From positions 1,615,501-1,679,500 of the forward strand of contig NZ_CP109787.1 of assembly GCF_025857195.1 (NCBI RefSeq): 64,000 nucleotides of DNA, read 5' to 3'. The notes beneath the pieces are model-generated. The model made no database searches. It worked only from the letters and a program-made list of their open reading frames with translations, and was not told where the DNA came from. The position numbers and the translations under genes are program-made. Within the stretch, counting starts at the first letter, position 1. Every line of letters starts with the position of its first letter. This document shows positions 16,185-25,671 of the stretch, piece after piece. This DNA comes from Leisingera thetidis (GTDB lineage Bacteria; Pseudomonadota; Alphaproteobacteria; Rhodobacterales; Rhodobacteraceae).

Positions 16185-16252
16185 GCCGCTTCCCGCCTTG
16201 TGAACCCCGGGGCGCTTGGGTACACCTTGGGGGAACGATCGAAAGGGATACC

Positions 16253-17287
16253 ATGCGCATTGCACGCGATCTGGCTGATGCCATCGGCCACACTCCTCTT
16301 ATCCGCCTGAACCGTGTCAGCGAAGAGACCGGCTGCGAGATCCTGGGCAAGGCGGAATTCATGAATCCGGGCCAGTCGGTCAAGGACCGCGCCGCGCTCT
16401 ACATCATCAAGGATGCAGTGGCCCGCGGCGAGCTGAAGCCCGGCGGCACCATCGTCGAAGGCACCGCCGGCAACACCGGCATCGGCCTGGCGCTGGTGGG
16501 CGCCTCGATGGGTTTCAAGACGGTCATCGTGATCCCGGAAACCCAGTCGGAGGAAAAGAAGGACATGCTGCGCCTGGCCGGCGCCCAGCTGGTCCAGGTT
16601 CCGGCGGCCCCTTACAAGAACCCCAACAACTACGTGCGCTATTCCCAGCGCCTGGCGGAAAAACTGGCCCAGACCGAGCCGAACGGCGCCGTCTGGGCCA
16701 ACCAGTTCGACAATGTCGCCAACCGCCAGGCCCATGTGGAAACCACCGGCCCGGAAATCTGGGAACAGACCGGCGGCAAGGTCGACGGTTTTGTCTGCGC
16801 GGTCGGCTCCGGCGGCACCCTGGCCGGCGTGGCCGAGGCGCTGCAGCCCAAGGGCGTCAAGATCGCCCTGGCCGACCCGCTCGGCGCGGCGCTCTATTCC
16901 TACTACACCGAGGGCGAACTCAAGGCCGAGGGCAGCTCGATCACCGAAGGCATCGGACAGGGCCGGATCACCAGGAACCTGGAAGGCTTCACGCCTGATT
17001 TCAGCTATCAGGTGCCCGATGACGAAGCGGTCCCCTATGTCTTCGACCTGCTGCACGAGGAAGGCCTGGTTCTGGGCGGCTCCTCCGGCATCAACATTGC
17101 CGGCGCTGTGCGCATGGCCAAGAACATGGGGCCGGGCAACACCATCGTCACCGTCCTGTGCGACTATGGCACCCGCTACCAGTCCAAGCTGTTCAACCCG
17201 GACTTCCTGCGCGAGAAAAATCTGCCGGTGCCGGAGTGGATGACCCACACGCCCGCATCGATCCCAGGCGTTTTTGAGGACGTATGA
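16253..17287 (+). CDS. cysK: Cysteine synthase A
   Basis: PLP enzyme that makes cysteine from O-acetylserine and sulfide; 344 residues. The Schiff-base lysine is K44 in NPGQSVKDRAAL. The substrate loop GTAGNTGIGLALVGAS, the phosphate-binding GSGGTLAG and the C-terminal GGSSGIN are all present. The ATG at 16253 is chosen because the peptide MRIARDLADAIGHTPLIRLNRV is the family start; the frame upstream is unrelated. In R. sphaeroides the cysK next to trgAB also affects tellurite resistance, consistent with thiol supply. Its stop overlaps the mscS start by ATGA. Confidence 0.94.
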   Translation: MRIARDLADAIGHTPLIRLNRVSEETGCEILGKAEFMNPGQSVKDRAALYIIKDAVARGELKPGGTIVEGTAGNTGIGLALVGASMGFKTVIVIPETQSEEKKDMLRLAGAQLVQVPAAPYKNPNNYVRYSQRLAEKLAQTEPNGAVWANQFDNVANRQAHVETTGPEIWEQTGGKVDGFVCAVGSGGTLAGVAEALQPKGVKIALADPLGAALYSYYTEGELKAEGSSITEGIGQGRITRNLEGFTPDFSYQVPDDEAVPYVFDLLHEEGLVLGGSSGINIAGAVRMAKNMGPGNTIVTVLCDYGTRYQSKLFNPDFLREKNLPVPEWMTHTPASIPGVFEDV

Positions 17288-19743
17288 CCCCTGTTATGAC
17301 TGCTCTTCGGAGCCTGATTTTGGGGCTGGCCTTCGTGGCCAGCCTCGCTTTGCCTGCTATTGCACAACTCAATTCCGAACACCGCGCCTATTTTCAGCAG
17401 TGGCTCAAGACAGCTGACCGCGCCGAGCAGGTGATCGACGCCCGCCGCGCCTCCAGCGCCGCGCTGGAGCAGCTGCGCAAGGAATTGACCGACTACCGGC
17501 AAACCTTCCTGGCGCAGCGGGACGGCAACAGCGACCGCATCCAGACACTGCAGGGCCAGCTTGACGTGCTCGGCGAGGCGCCGGGCGAGGGCGATGCCGA
17601 GCCTGAGGACATCGCCGCCTTGCGCGATGCCCTGAGCAGCGAGCTGGACCAGCTTCGGGTGCCGCGCATGGTGTCGCAGGTGGCCTACAACCGGGCCGAC
17701 GGGCTGATCGGCGAAATTGACAAGATCATCCGCGAACGCCGCACCGAAACCCTGCTCGAACGCGGCCCGTCGCCGCTCAACCCCGAGCACTGGGGGCTGG
17801 CGGCGCGCACGCTGGTGCGGGCCGGGCAGGCGCTGTGGAACGAAACCCTGGCACAGATCAGCAGCGCCACCACCCACGAGCGGGTGCGCAGAAACCTGCC
17901 CGCGATCCTCTTCCTGCTGCTGTTTGCCGGCCTGCTGATCTTCCGCGGCCGCCCCTGGGCCCACCGCGCAGGCGACTACCTGCGCCAGTTCGGCAGCAGC
18001 GGCCGCGGCGTCTGGGGGTTCATCGTGTCACTGCTGCAGGTCGGCCTGCCGCTGCTCGGGATCGTCTTTGCAGTGGCTGCGGTGAACCTTGCCGGTCTTA
18101 CCGGCTCCCGCGGGTCGCTGCTGCTGGATTTCGTGCCGGGCTGGGCCTTTCTGATCCTGTCCTTCCACTGGCTCGGCAATCAGCTGTTTGCCAGCAAGAT
18201 CGACAACGACCTGATTCCGGTCAAGGAGGGACGCCGCAACGTCACCCGGCTGATGGTCGATGTCCTGGCCGTCCTGCTGGTGCTGCAGGACGCGCTGCGG
18301 CAGCTTGAGGAATTCGAAAACGTCTCGGACCGCGCCCACGCGGTCCTCAGCTTCCCGCTCATTCTGGCCACTGCGCTGGTGCTGCTGCGGCTGCACAGGA
18401 TCGGCGTCCAGCGGCGCCAGGAACAGAGCGGACAGGACGGGGAAAGCGACGACGGGGCCATCGCGGCCGGCGCCGGACATGTGTTCACCCTGGTGCGCCG
18501 CGCCATTTACCTGCTTGGCTTCATCTCGCCGCTGCTGGCCGCGTTCGGCTATGTCAACGCCGCCGAGGCGCTGGTCTACCCGGCCGCAACGACGCTGGCG
18601 CTGCTGGCGACGCTTCTGGTGCTGCACCGCTTCTGCGGCGACCTTTACGGCTGGCTTTCAGGCAAGGGCAGCGAGGCGCGCGAGTCGCTGTTCTCGGTGC
18701 TGATCGGCTTTGTGCTGGCGCTGCTGGCGCTGCCGCCGCTGGCGCTGATCTGGGGCGCCCGCGTGGCCGACCTGACAGAGCTGTGGTCGCAGTTCCTCGA
18801 GGGCTTCCATTTTGGCGAGACGCGGATCTCACCCACCGCTTTCCTGACCTTTGCGGTGGTCTTTGCCGTCGGCTACGCGATGACCCGGCTGATCCAGGGC
18901 TCGCTGCGCAATTCGCTGCTGCCCAAGACCAAGATCGACCCTGGCGGCCAGAACGCCATCACCTCGGGGCTTGGCTATGTCGGCATATTCCTCGCCGCGG
19001 TGGTGGCGATCTCCATGGCCGGGCTGGACCTTTCGTCGCTGGCCATCGTCGCCGGTGCGCTGTCGGTCGGCATCGGCTTCGGCCTGCAGACCATCGTGTC
19101 GAACTTCGTCTCCGGCATCATCCTGCTGATCGAACGCCCGGTCTCCAAGGGTGACTGGATCGAGGTTGGCGGGCTGATGGGCTACGTGCGCGACATCTCG
19201 GTGCGCTCAACACGGATCGAGACTTTCGACCGCACCGACGTGATCGTGCCGAACTCGGACCTGATTTCGGGCACCGTCACCAACTATACCCGCGGCAACA
19301 CCGTGGGCCGGGTCATCGTGCCGGTGGGTGTCGCCTACGGCACCGACCCGCGCAAGGTGGAGGCGATCCTGAACGAGGTTGCCAAGGCGCATCCGATGGT
19401 GCTGCTCAATCCGGCGCCCAGCGTGGTGTTTCAGGGTTTCGGCGCCGACAGCCTGGATTTCGAGATCCGGGCGATATTGCGCGACGTGAACTGGGTTCTG
19501 TCGGTGAAATCCGACATGAACTATGAAATCTCCAAACGGTTCGGCGAAGAAGGGATCGAGATCCCCTTCATGCAGCGCGACATCTGGATCCGCAATCCCG
19601 AGGCGCTGACCCCGGCAAAACCGGCAGCAGCTGCCGAAACACCCGCTGCCGCGCCTGCGCGGGCACCGCTGAAGCCGGATCTGGACGATCTGCAGCAGGA
19701 CCCCGATGAAGATTCCGATGGAGATGCCGATGCCGACAAGTGA
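17284..19743 (+). CDS. DUF3772-type mechanosensitive channel, MscS family
   Basis: An 819-residue large MscS-like channel. It has an N-terminal signal segment (residues about 10-27, SLILGLAFVASLALPAIAQL) and a periplasmic coiled/helical region (30-190, including the DUF3772 stretch near EHWGLAARTLVRAGQALWNETLAQIS). About ten membrane helices follow to residue 600. The MscS pore and beta domain has LSSLAIVAGALSVGIGFGLQTIVSNFVSGIILLIERPVSKGDWIEVGG and RSTRIETFDRTDVIVPNSDLISGTVTNYTR. The tail after 770 is Ala/Pro- and then Asp-rich. It protects against hypo-osmotic shock. ATGA overlap with cysK and overlap with alaX place all three in one transcript. Confidence 0.9.
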   Translation: MTPVMTALRSLILGLAFVASLALPAIAQLNSEHRAYFQQWLKTADRAEQVIDARRASSAALEQLRKELTDYRQTFLAQRDGNSDRIQTLQGQLDVLGEAPGEGDAEPEDIAALRDALSSELDQLRVPRMVSQVAYNRADGLIGEIDKIIRERRTETLLERGPSPLNPEHWGLAARTLVRAGQALWNETLAQISSATTHERVRRNLPAILFLLLFAGLLIFRGRPWAHRAGDYLRQFGSSGRGVWGFIVSLLQVGLPLLGIVFAVAAVNLAGLTGSRGSLLLDFVPGWAFLILSFHWLGNQLFASKIDNDLIPVKEGRRNVTRLMVDVLAVLLVLQDALRQLEEFENVSDRAHAVLSFPLILATALVLLRLHRIGVQRRQEQSGQDGESDDGAIAAGAGHVFTLVRRAIYLLGFISPLLAAFGYVNAAEALVYPAATTLALLATLLVLHRFCGDLYGWLSGKGSEARESLFSVLIGFVLALLALPPLALIWGARVADLTELWSQFLEGFHFGETRISPTAFLTFAVVFAVGYAMTRLIQGSLRNSLLPKTKIDPGGQNAITSGLGYVGIFLAAVVAISMAGLDLSSLAIVAGALSVGIGFGLQTIVSNFVSGIILLIERPVSKGDWIEVGGLMGYVRDISVRSTRIETFDRTDVIVPNSDLISGTVTNYTRGNTVGRVIVPVGVAYGTDPRKVEAILNEVAKAHPMVLLNPAPSVVFQGFGADSLDFEIRAILRDVNWVLSVKSDMNYEISKRFGEEGIEIPFMQRDIWIRNPEALTPAKPAAAAETPAAAPARAPLKPDLDDLQQDPDEDSDGDADADK

Positions 19744-20455
19744 ACCGTTGTTCCGCAAGGACGCCTATGCCCGGATGACCGAAGCGGAGGTGCTGGCCCA
19801 TACAGAACGGGGCGGCATCATCCTGGACCGAACCCTGTTCTACGCCACGGGCGGCGGCCAGCCCGGCGACAGCGGCCAGTTGCTCTGGGGCGATGGCCAA
19901 TGCACCATTGCCACCACTGTCAAAGGCGAAAACAGCGCGGTTGTTCTGGTCCCGCATGAGGGCGAAACTCTGCCGCCGGCCGGAACTCCGGTCACCCAGG
20001 TGCTCGACTGGGACCGCCGGTATGGCCACATGCGGGTGCACACCGCGCTGCACCTGCTGTCGGTGGTCATTCCGCTGGAGGTGACCGGCGGCTCGGTCAG
20101 CGCCGAAAAAGGGCGGCTGGATTTCAACATGCCGGAAGCGCCGGAAGACAAACAGGCGCTGCAGGACCAGCTGCAGGCGCTGATTGACCGCGATCTGGAA
20201 GTGACTGAGGACTGGATCTCCGACGAAGAACTGGAGGCCAATCCGCAGTTGGTGAAAACCATGTCCGTCTCGCCGCCGCGCGGGGCAGGGCAGGTGCGCC
20301 TTGTCCGCATCGGCACCGCTGATGAGCAGATCGATCTGCAGCCCTGCGGCGGCACCCATGTCAGGCGCACCGGCGAAATCGGCAAAATCCGCCTTGGCAA
20401 GGTGGAGAAAAAGGGCCAGCAGAACCGCCGGGTCTACCTGCATCTGGAGCCCTGA
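19730..20455 (+). CDS. AlaX-type alanyl-tRNA editing protein
   Basis: A free-standing editing domain of 241 residues that hydrolyses Ser- or Gly-tRNA(Ala). It has the zinc ligands H104 and H108 (VHTALHLL) and C206 and H210 (PCGGTHV), plus the GGIILDRTLFYATGGGQPGDSGQL start. Four in-frame ATGs lie inside the 3' end of the channel gene; 19730 is chosen because GGAG at 19720-19723 is 6 bases before it. Length fits AlaX without the C-terminal DHHA1 domain. The overlap with mscS implies translational coupling. Confidence 0.9.
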   Translation: MPTSEPLFRKDAYARMTEAEVLAHTERGGIILDRTLFYATGGGQPGDSGQLLWGDGQCTIATTVKGENSAVVLVPHEGETLPPAGTPVTQVLDWDRRYGHMRVHTALHLLSVVIPLEVTGGSVSAEKGRLDFNMPEAPEDKQALQDQLQALIDRDLEVTEDWISDEELEANPQLVKTMSVSPPRGAGQVRLVRIGTADEQIDLQPCGGTHVRRTGEIGKIRLGKVEKKGQQNRRVYLHLEP

Positions 20456-20535
20456 AAAAGAATGCGGGCCGGGATGCATTTTTTCCCGTTTCGGCCCTTG
20501 CATTTCACCCTCCGATCCTTCAAAAGCCCCCTCAC

Positions 20536-20625
20536 GGAGAGGTGGCCGAGTGGTCGAAGGCGCACGCCTGGAAAGTGTGTAGGCGGGAAACCGTCTCCAG
20601 GGTTCGAATCCCTGTCTCTCCGCCA
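20536..20625 (+). tRNA. tRNA-Ser (anticodon GGA)
   Basis: A 90-base class II tRNA with an encoded CCA. The acceptor GGAGAGG pairs with TCTCTCC, the anticodon stem is CACGC/GTGTG with loop CTGGAAA (anticodon 20570-20572), a long variable arm follows, then the T-arm with GGTTCGAATCC. It reads UCC (and UCU by wobble). It marks the change from core to accessory DNA and is a classic island insertion site. No copy of its 3' end was found elsewhere in the window. Confidence 0.97.
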
Positions 20626-21085
20626 CTTGCCCGATAGGAATGGTTCTCCGGTCGTGTCTGGCGGTCAAAATCAGCGATATTTTCGATTGTTGTAGGCGGC
20701 CAGCTGTTGACTGTGTCCAGCGCCAAGTACTGCGCCTGTGCTCTCTCTACCGCTGTCTTCTCTCAAGCTGATGACTGTTCTTGTTTGGTGAATGGATTTT
20801 TAACTAGCTGAAAAAATGGATTTTGTTGCCTGTGTAGCTCTTGTGTTCGGTGCCGGTCGCGATCGCGCAAATGGTACTCGGGTCGAACGAGCGTTACTTG
20901 TGGATTGAAACTCGGTCGCGAGAGGTGTCGCGCATCGAAGTGCCAGGCACGCAGCATCCTTGCGGACCGGCGAAGGGTGCCGTCTGCCGACGTCGATAAT
21001 GCGGGGCAGGGCAGGAGCTGCCGATGCAGTGGTTTCTGTCCGATGTCATTGGCGCTAGCACTGACGCTGGAAGAATGGAGAGCCC
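20626..21085 (+). other. Non-coding stretch after tRNA-Ser, no convincing gene
   Basis: About 460 bases with uneven composition. No ORF here has family features; the frame entering from 20905 only becomes meaningful after 21100. No tRNA 3'-end repeat, integrase or hairpin terminator was seen. It is probably junction debris at the island edge. Confidence 0.5.
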
Positions 21086-22324
21086 ATGGCCCGGAGAGCC
21101 CTAGACAAAAAAACCTCTTCAAGCTTGGAACGGACGTGTTGGCGGAGCTTCTGCTCGAGGCCGTGAAGGGCGACGCCGCGCGACAGCGACGCGTTCGCAT
21201 GGTGCTGTCCGCGGATCAGAGCCCTCAGGAAGCGACGGCGGATGTTCGGAAGCGGTTTGCGTCGATCCGGCGAACCGGCAGCTTCATCTCTCTGAAGACC
21301 CAGAGGAAGTTCGTGAAAGAGCTCAGCGATCTGGTCACTCTGATCGAAACGCGGATCGGATTCGACAGCCCGGATCTAGCTTTCGAGCTCCTGTGGGAGC
21401 TGCTGCATCTCGCGCCCGGCATCCATGAGCGGACCGATGGCAGCAACGGGTTGATCGGTGACGTCATGGATGACGCGAAGGAGGCCATCGCACGGCTTTC
21501 CCCCAAGATCAGCAAACACCCGTTCGAACTCGCGGAGATGATTTGCGACGCGCTACGGGGCAATGGCTATGGCGAATTCGATCGTGTCGTGCCGGCTCTG
21601 TCCGAACCTCTTGGCCGAGCAGCTAACCTATCACACTATCGCGCAGGACGCCGCGGGGCGCCTGCTCGCCGCAGGGCGTGCGGAGGAGGCCCTCCAGGTC
21701 GTGGAAATCGCACTGAGCCGCGAAACGCGCGATAGCGCGTGGTGCGACCCGCCGGAGTTGGACGATGCCCACTTCGCTTGCCTTGAAGCTCTGGGACGCG
21801 AAGAGGGCCTGCGGCGTTCGCTATGGGCTCGCTTCGAGCGATGCCTCTGCCGTGGTGCGCTTCGTCGCCTGTTGAAGCGCCTACCGGACTTCGATGATGT
21901 CGAGACCGAAGACCGCGCCCGCGAGGTGGTCTTGTTGTTCTCGCCCATCGAAGCAGGCCTGGCGTTCTGTTTTGCCCGGCCGGACCTTACGTTGGCGGCG
22001 CAGTTGGTGCTGAGCCGAACCGAAGAGATTGATGGGGACGCTTACGAGATCCTCACACCGGCTGCGGAGGCGCTGTCGTCCGCGCAACCGCTGGCCGCAG
22101 TTCTGATTTGGCGCTCGATGATCGAGTTCGCACTAGAGCGCGCACGATCGAGCCGCTACGGCCACGCCGCCCGTCATCTAGCCTCTTGCGCCGATGCGGA
22201 TGCGGCGATCGGGAACTATCAGGGCCGCCCCGAGCACGACGCTTTCATTCAGGGCCTGCGAAAGGCGCATCAGCGAAAGGCAGCCTTCTGGGCGCGCGTG
22301 CGGGAGGCCTCCGATGGAGTATAG
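21086..22324 (+). pseudogene. DUF6880-family gene broken by an A7 frameshift and an internal deletion
   Basis: The gene starts MARRALDKK at 21086 behind a GGAG. At the A7 run 21107-21113 the frame is lost: one extra base (or a -1 slip) would continue as NLFKLGTDVLAELLLEAVKGDAARQRRVRM, the DUF6880 N-terminal pattern. That frame then reads well (FISLKTQRKFVKELSDLV, FELLWELLHLAPGIHERTDGSNG) to EFDRVVPALSEPLG near 21615. The family-like sequence resumes in another frame at EQLTYHTIAQDAAGRLLAAGRAEEALQVVE (from 21617) and runs to 22324 (HFACLEALGREEGLR, ALERARSSRYGHAARHLASC). From memory, intact relatives have several dozen to about 100 more residues between these blocks, so a deletion with frameshift is inferred. 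The function of the family is unknown. Confidence 0.75.
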
Positions 22325-22801
22325 TTCGCTGTTCGATTGTCCTGAGACGAACGGCGCCTGTGGCTCGATCCGTCAGGCTCAGCTGGAACTACCCCTCACG
22401 ACGCATCAGAATCTGCAGGTGGCCGTCAGCAAAGCGCAGGAAGCGCCATTTGCAAACTTGGCCGTTTGACGCAACCAGCCGAGGTTTTGTGCTGCAGCGC
22501 AGCCCGCCGTTTCTGCCGTTCGCTGCGACTGCGAGGATTTGAAGCCGGTGAACGCACACAGTGCCGGACCTTGCTGCCGTTCGCTGCAGGCGCAGCAATA
22601 ACGACCTAGGGCGGTCGCACTGCGCAGGAACCGGACCTTGCCACTGGGGGACAACCGGCCCGACCGGCCCTCTGCGGACATTCGTACCTAACGCGACACA
22701 TATCCGCTCGTGAGCCCAAGGGAACATTAAGGCGATATCGATTGAGATTCTTTCTGGAGCTAGGTACGTCAGGATGCAGGCGCAAAAAAGAGGGCGGCAC
22801 C
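22325..22801 (+). other. Decayed non-coding stretch with short internal repeats
   Basis: About 480 bases between the DUF6880 remnant and the STAND gene. CTGCCGTTCGCTGC occurs twice (around 22513 and 22570) and CCGGACCTTGC twice (around 22563 and 22631). Short frames here have no family features. This looks like old degenerate intergenic repeat DNA of the kind seen around roseobacter islands. The 3' part must hold the promoter of the STAND gene, which I could not pinpoint. Confidence 0.45.
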
Positions 22802-25381
22802 TTGCAAGCAGAGACCATTAAGAACAACCTGTTTCAGCTCGTAAGAGATACAGATATTAGCGAAGCTGTTGGGTCGTACCTTTTCCCGGAGGGGAAACCG
22901 CTTTCTTTCGAAACAGAGCTGTGGGACTTCAAGAGAAAGCCCCCCTCTCTTGATGAGAAGCCAGATGATGATGCTCGGCTGTGTCACAAGTTAGAGATGC
23001 ACGAGCTGATCAAAGACGTCGTCTCTTTTCACAACTCCTTCGGTGGTTATATCGTCTTCGGAGTCGAGGATTCTGGCGAGGATAGAGTCGTAGGTTGCAA
23101 CCAAACTCTGGACCTTGGTGACATCTCGAGGCGGATTAAGTCGCACACAGGAAGAGATATAGAACTCTTTCAGAATACTTTGAGCATAGGGGGAATAAAT
23201 ATTCTCCTGCTTCTTGTGCCGAGAAGACGTCGCGTTGATGAACCTGTTAAATTTACGAAACAAGCCCCGAGCACTCCTAATAAAAAACCTTCTTATCAAA
23301 AAGGCTCGGTCTATATACGGAAACTTGATGAGTGCCGCCCTGCAGAGAACTCTCCTGAAGATTGGGCGTTTCTATTCTCGGACAGAATTATTTCCGCGCA
23401 AAAATCTACGCCCGTAAGAGACGCAATTCCATCTAATCTCCCTCCGAGAGACCCAGACATGGTTAAGTTCGTAGGGAGAGAGAAAGAGCTATCGATTCTC
23501 CGAACCTGGCTACTTGATCGTCGAAGCCCAGTTAAGATGATTTCCGGCATTGGTGGGCTAGGAAAGACCTCAGTAGCCTATCGGTTCTGCGAGGAGCTAG
23601 CTTCTTCTGGTGCCGGAGAGTTCGAGTATGTTGCTTGGGTATCTGCCAAGAGAACAACTTACGCTGCGCTACGCGGCGCGATGGTTAAGACAACTCGCCA
23701 CGATTTCTCGACCGTTGAGGAGCTTCTTCAAAGGCTGATTTGGATTTTGGCGGGGCAAAGTTCGGTGGACGAGGACGCAGATGAAGAGGAGTACGCGGAC
23801 ATACTAGTTGACGCGCTAACCTACAGTCCGTCGTTCATCGTTGTGGATGACTTAGACAGTCTTTCACCTGACGAACAACGAAAATGTGCGACTGTGTTGC
23901 AGGAGGTTGGATTTAGGACCGTCGATCGGGAGCATGCTGGCAGCAAATTTCTACTCACATCCCGCCTTGATCAGGGGCTCTCCCCAACGTCAGTCGTAAA
24001 AATATCTGGACTGGACGAAGAGGCCTTCAACCTTCATATCCGCAACCTATGCGAGCAGTTCGATTTAGAGAAATTTAAACCTCGCCTTTCACGGCAAATA
24101 TATTCGGCATCATCTGGTTCACCACTCTTCGCGAGTGCCATCGTTAGGATGGCCAGCCTAGGCGAGAAACCTAAAGAGATTTGTGAAAGATGGTCTTCCC
24201 ATGATGGCGAGGACGTCAGAGAATTTGCATTCAAAAGAGAGCTGGATCGTCTTACCAACGCGAGTGCGGCAGTATTGTTTGCCGTGGTCAAGCTAGGCGA
24301 GGTGACGTCGGAAGAGTTGCTTGAGGTTGTCGAGGCAACAAAAAGGTCACTGTTTGACTGCATAAACGAACTCCAGTCGTTTCACCTTTTGGGGAAAAAG
24401 GAAAATGCGCAAGGTGACTTTATTTTTTCAACCTCGAAAGAGTTGGTCGCATCAGCGGGAATTTTGAAAAGAAAGCTGGGCGAGAGAGCCAACGAAATCG
24501 AGAGGCGATGCGCAATCATGCGCAAAAGTGAAGGTGAGCAAGCGCGTGAAATTGGGAGGACCATTCGGAGCATTATCCGCTGTCTTGATGAGGGGGAGAC
24601 TGGAAAGGCTTTGCTGTTTGCCAAAGATTTGGTTCAGCGGAACCCAAGAAATGGGGACGCGTGGTGTATGCTTGCCAGGACATACCTAAGCGTGAAGCCG
24701 TCCAAGTATGCAGAGGCTGATGACGCCTGTACCAACGCGTTGAACACCTCATGTACCCGCAGCGAGCTTTTTGAGTATGTTGTGGCCGCCAAGACAGGGG
24801 TGGGCGACTGGCAGGGATTGAAAACGTACGCCGAGAAGAAGCGTTTCAAATCGAACAAAAGAGATCCGGGCCTAGACGCATATTTAACTGCCGTTCGAAA
24901 TCTAGTTGATCTTGCAAACCAGCGAGGGAGCTATCTGGAGGCGTCCAAGCACGCCCAAGACGGAACCCGCAAGCTATCTGAAAAAATTCAAAACAGCTAT
25001 TTGGACCCAGATCTATTTAGCAGCCTGGTGCGGGACCAAAATCAATTGGCCGATCTTTCGATCAAGTACTGTCGATTGTCCATTGAAAGACCGCGCGACA
25101 ACTTGCGCATCGCTGATCTCGGATTTGAACTATTCGATCGAAAGGTTCAAACTAAAGAGGCTGTTCGGGCTATTTGTGATGGTCTAACCGTCTGGTCTGA
25201 AGAGGTCAGAAAAAAGGCTGTTATGGACGAAGCCGAGAGGGAAATCATTGCCAACAACATAAGAAAGCTTGATCGCGTATCTGAACTACTGAAGTCAAGC
25301 GGCAGGGATGCATCAGAAGACTTGGTTGCCATTGCGCGCGCCCAAAGGCAACTCGGTTTCGTTGGCGCATCTTTTTCTTGA
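22802..25381 (+). CDS. AlbA_2 (Schlafen-type) / NB-ARC STAND NTPase, putative antiphage protein
   Basis: A large signal-transducing ATPase of about 859 residues. Residues about 35-190 resemble the AlbA_2/Schlafen domain (ELWDFKRKPP, ELIKDVVSFHNSFGGYIVFGVED, YQKGSVYIRKLDECRPA). The NB-ARC ATPase follows: Walker A GIGGLGKTS at 249-257, Walker B SFIVVDDLDSL near 345, a sensor-like KFLLTSRLDQG near 383, and SGSPLFASAIVRM as the GLPL-like motif. The C-terminal third is helical and TPR-like (GDAWCMLARTYLSVKPSKYAEADDACTNAL), a likely sensor for a phage component. No ATG is near the start. TTG at 22802 with AGGG before it is preferred; TTG at 22742 is the longer alternative. Its base composition is clearly more AT-rich than its neighbours, a sign of transfer. 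The antiphage role is inferred from architecture. Confidence 0.8.
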   Translation: MQAETIKNNLFQLVRDTDISEAVGSYLFPEGKPLSFETELWDFKRKPPSLDEKPDDDARLCHKLEMHELIKDVVSFHNSFGGYIVFGVEDSGEDRVVGCNQTLDLGDISRRIKSHTGRDIELFQNTLSIGGINILLLLVPRRRRVDEPVKFTKQAPSTPNKKPSYQKGSVYIRKLDECRPAENSPEDWAFLFSDRIISAQKSTPVRDAIPSNLPPRDPDMVKFVGREKELSILRTWLLDRRSPVKMISGIGGLGKTSVAYRFCEELASSGAGEFEYVAWVSAKRTTYAALRGAMVKTTRHDFSTVEELLQRLIWILAGQSSVDEDADEEEYADILVDALTYSPSFIVVDDLDSLSPDEQRKCATVLQEVGFRTVDREHAGSKFLLTSRLDQGLSPTSVVKISGLDEEAFNLHIRNLCEQFDLEKFKPRLSRQIYSASSGSPLFASAIVRMASLGEKPKEICERWSSHDGEDVREFAFKRELDRLTNASAAVLFAVVKLGEVTSEELLEVVEATKRSLFDCINELQSFHLLGKKENAQGDFIFSTSKELVASAGILKRKLGERANEIERRCAIMRKSEGEQAREIGRTIRSIIRCLDEGETGKALLFAKDLVQRNPRNGDAWCMLARTYLSVKPSKYAEADDACTNALNTSCTRSELFEYVVAAKTGVGDWQGLKTYAEKKRFKSNKRDPGLDAYLTAVRNLVDLANQRGSYLEASKHAQDGTRKLSEKIQNSYLDPDLFSSLVRDQNQLADLSIKYCRLSIERPRDNLRIADLGFELFDRKVQTKEAVRAICDGLTVWSEEVRKKAVMDEAEREIIANNIRKLDRVSELLKSSGRDASEDLVAIARAQRQLGFVGASFS

Positions 25382-25671
25382 TTGCTTGTGCCCATGCAAA
25401 ATTTGGATTCAGGCGACCGAGCTAACAGCTGAAGCTTTCGGAGATTAGGGCGTAGGAAAGGGCGACCTGCAGGCATATGCTGCACGTGGTAGCCATTCGC
25501 TACCGAAAGTGCTCGTACGCCCGGTTGTCCCCCCATTTTTGCGGGGGCTACCCGCCCCTTTCGGCCTGAGTGCGGCAGCAGCCTTGCTCAGTGAGACTGA
25601 CCGCTTCGGGCTGTCACCGACGTGCTGCGCCAGAGAAGGGCCGCACCAAGGACAATGACCAGCTGAGGGCT

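Noticed and set aside
20601..20625. Direct repeat of the tRNA-Ser 3' end as island attachment site
   Set aside because: I looked for GGTTCGAATCCCTGTCTCTCC further along the window and saw no copy, so the element boundaries cannot be defined from this sequence.
21107..21113. Programmed -1 frameshift at the A7 run of the DUF6880 gene
   Set aside because: A slip would restore the conserved frame, but a second frameshift with loss of residues downstream makes a functional product unlikely; decay explains both.
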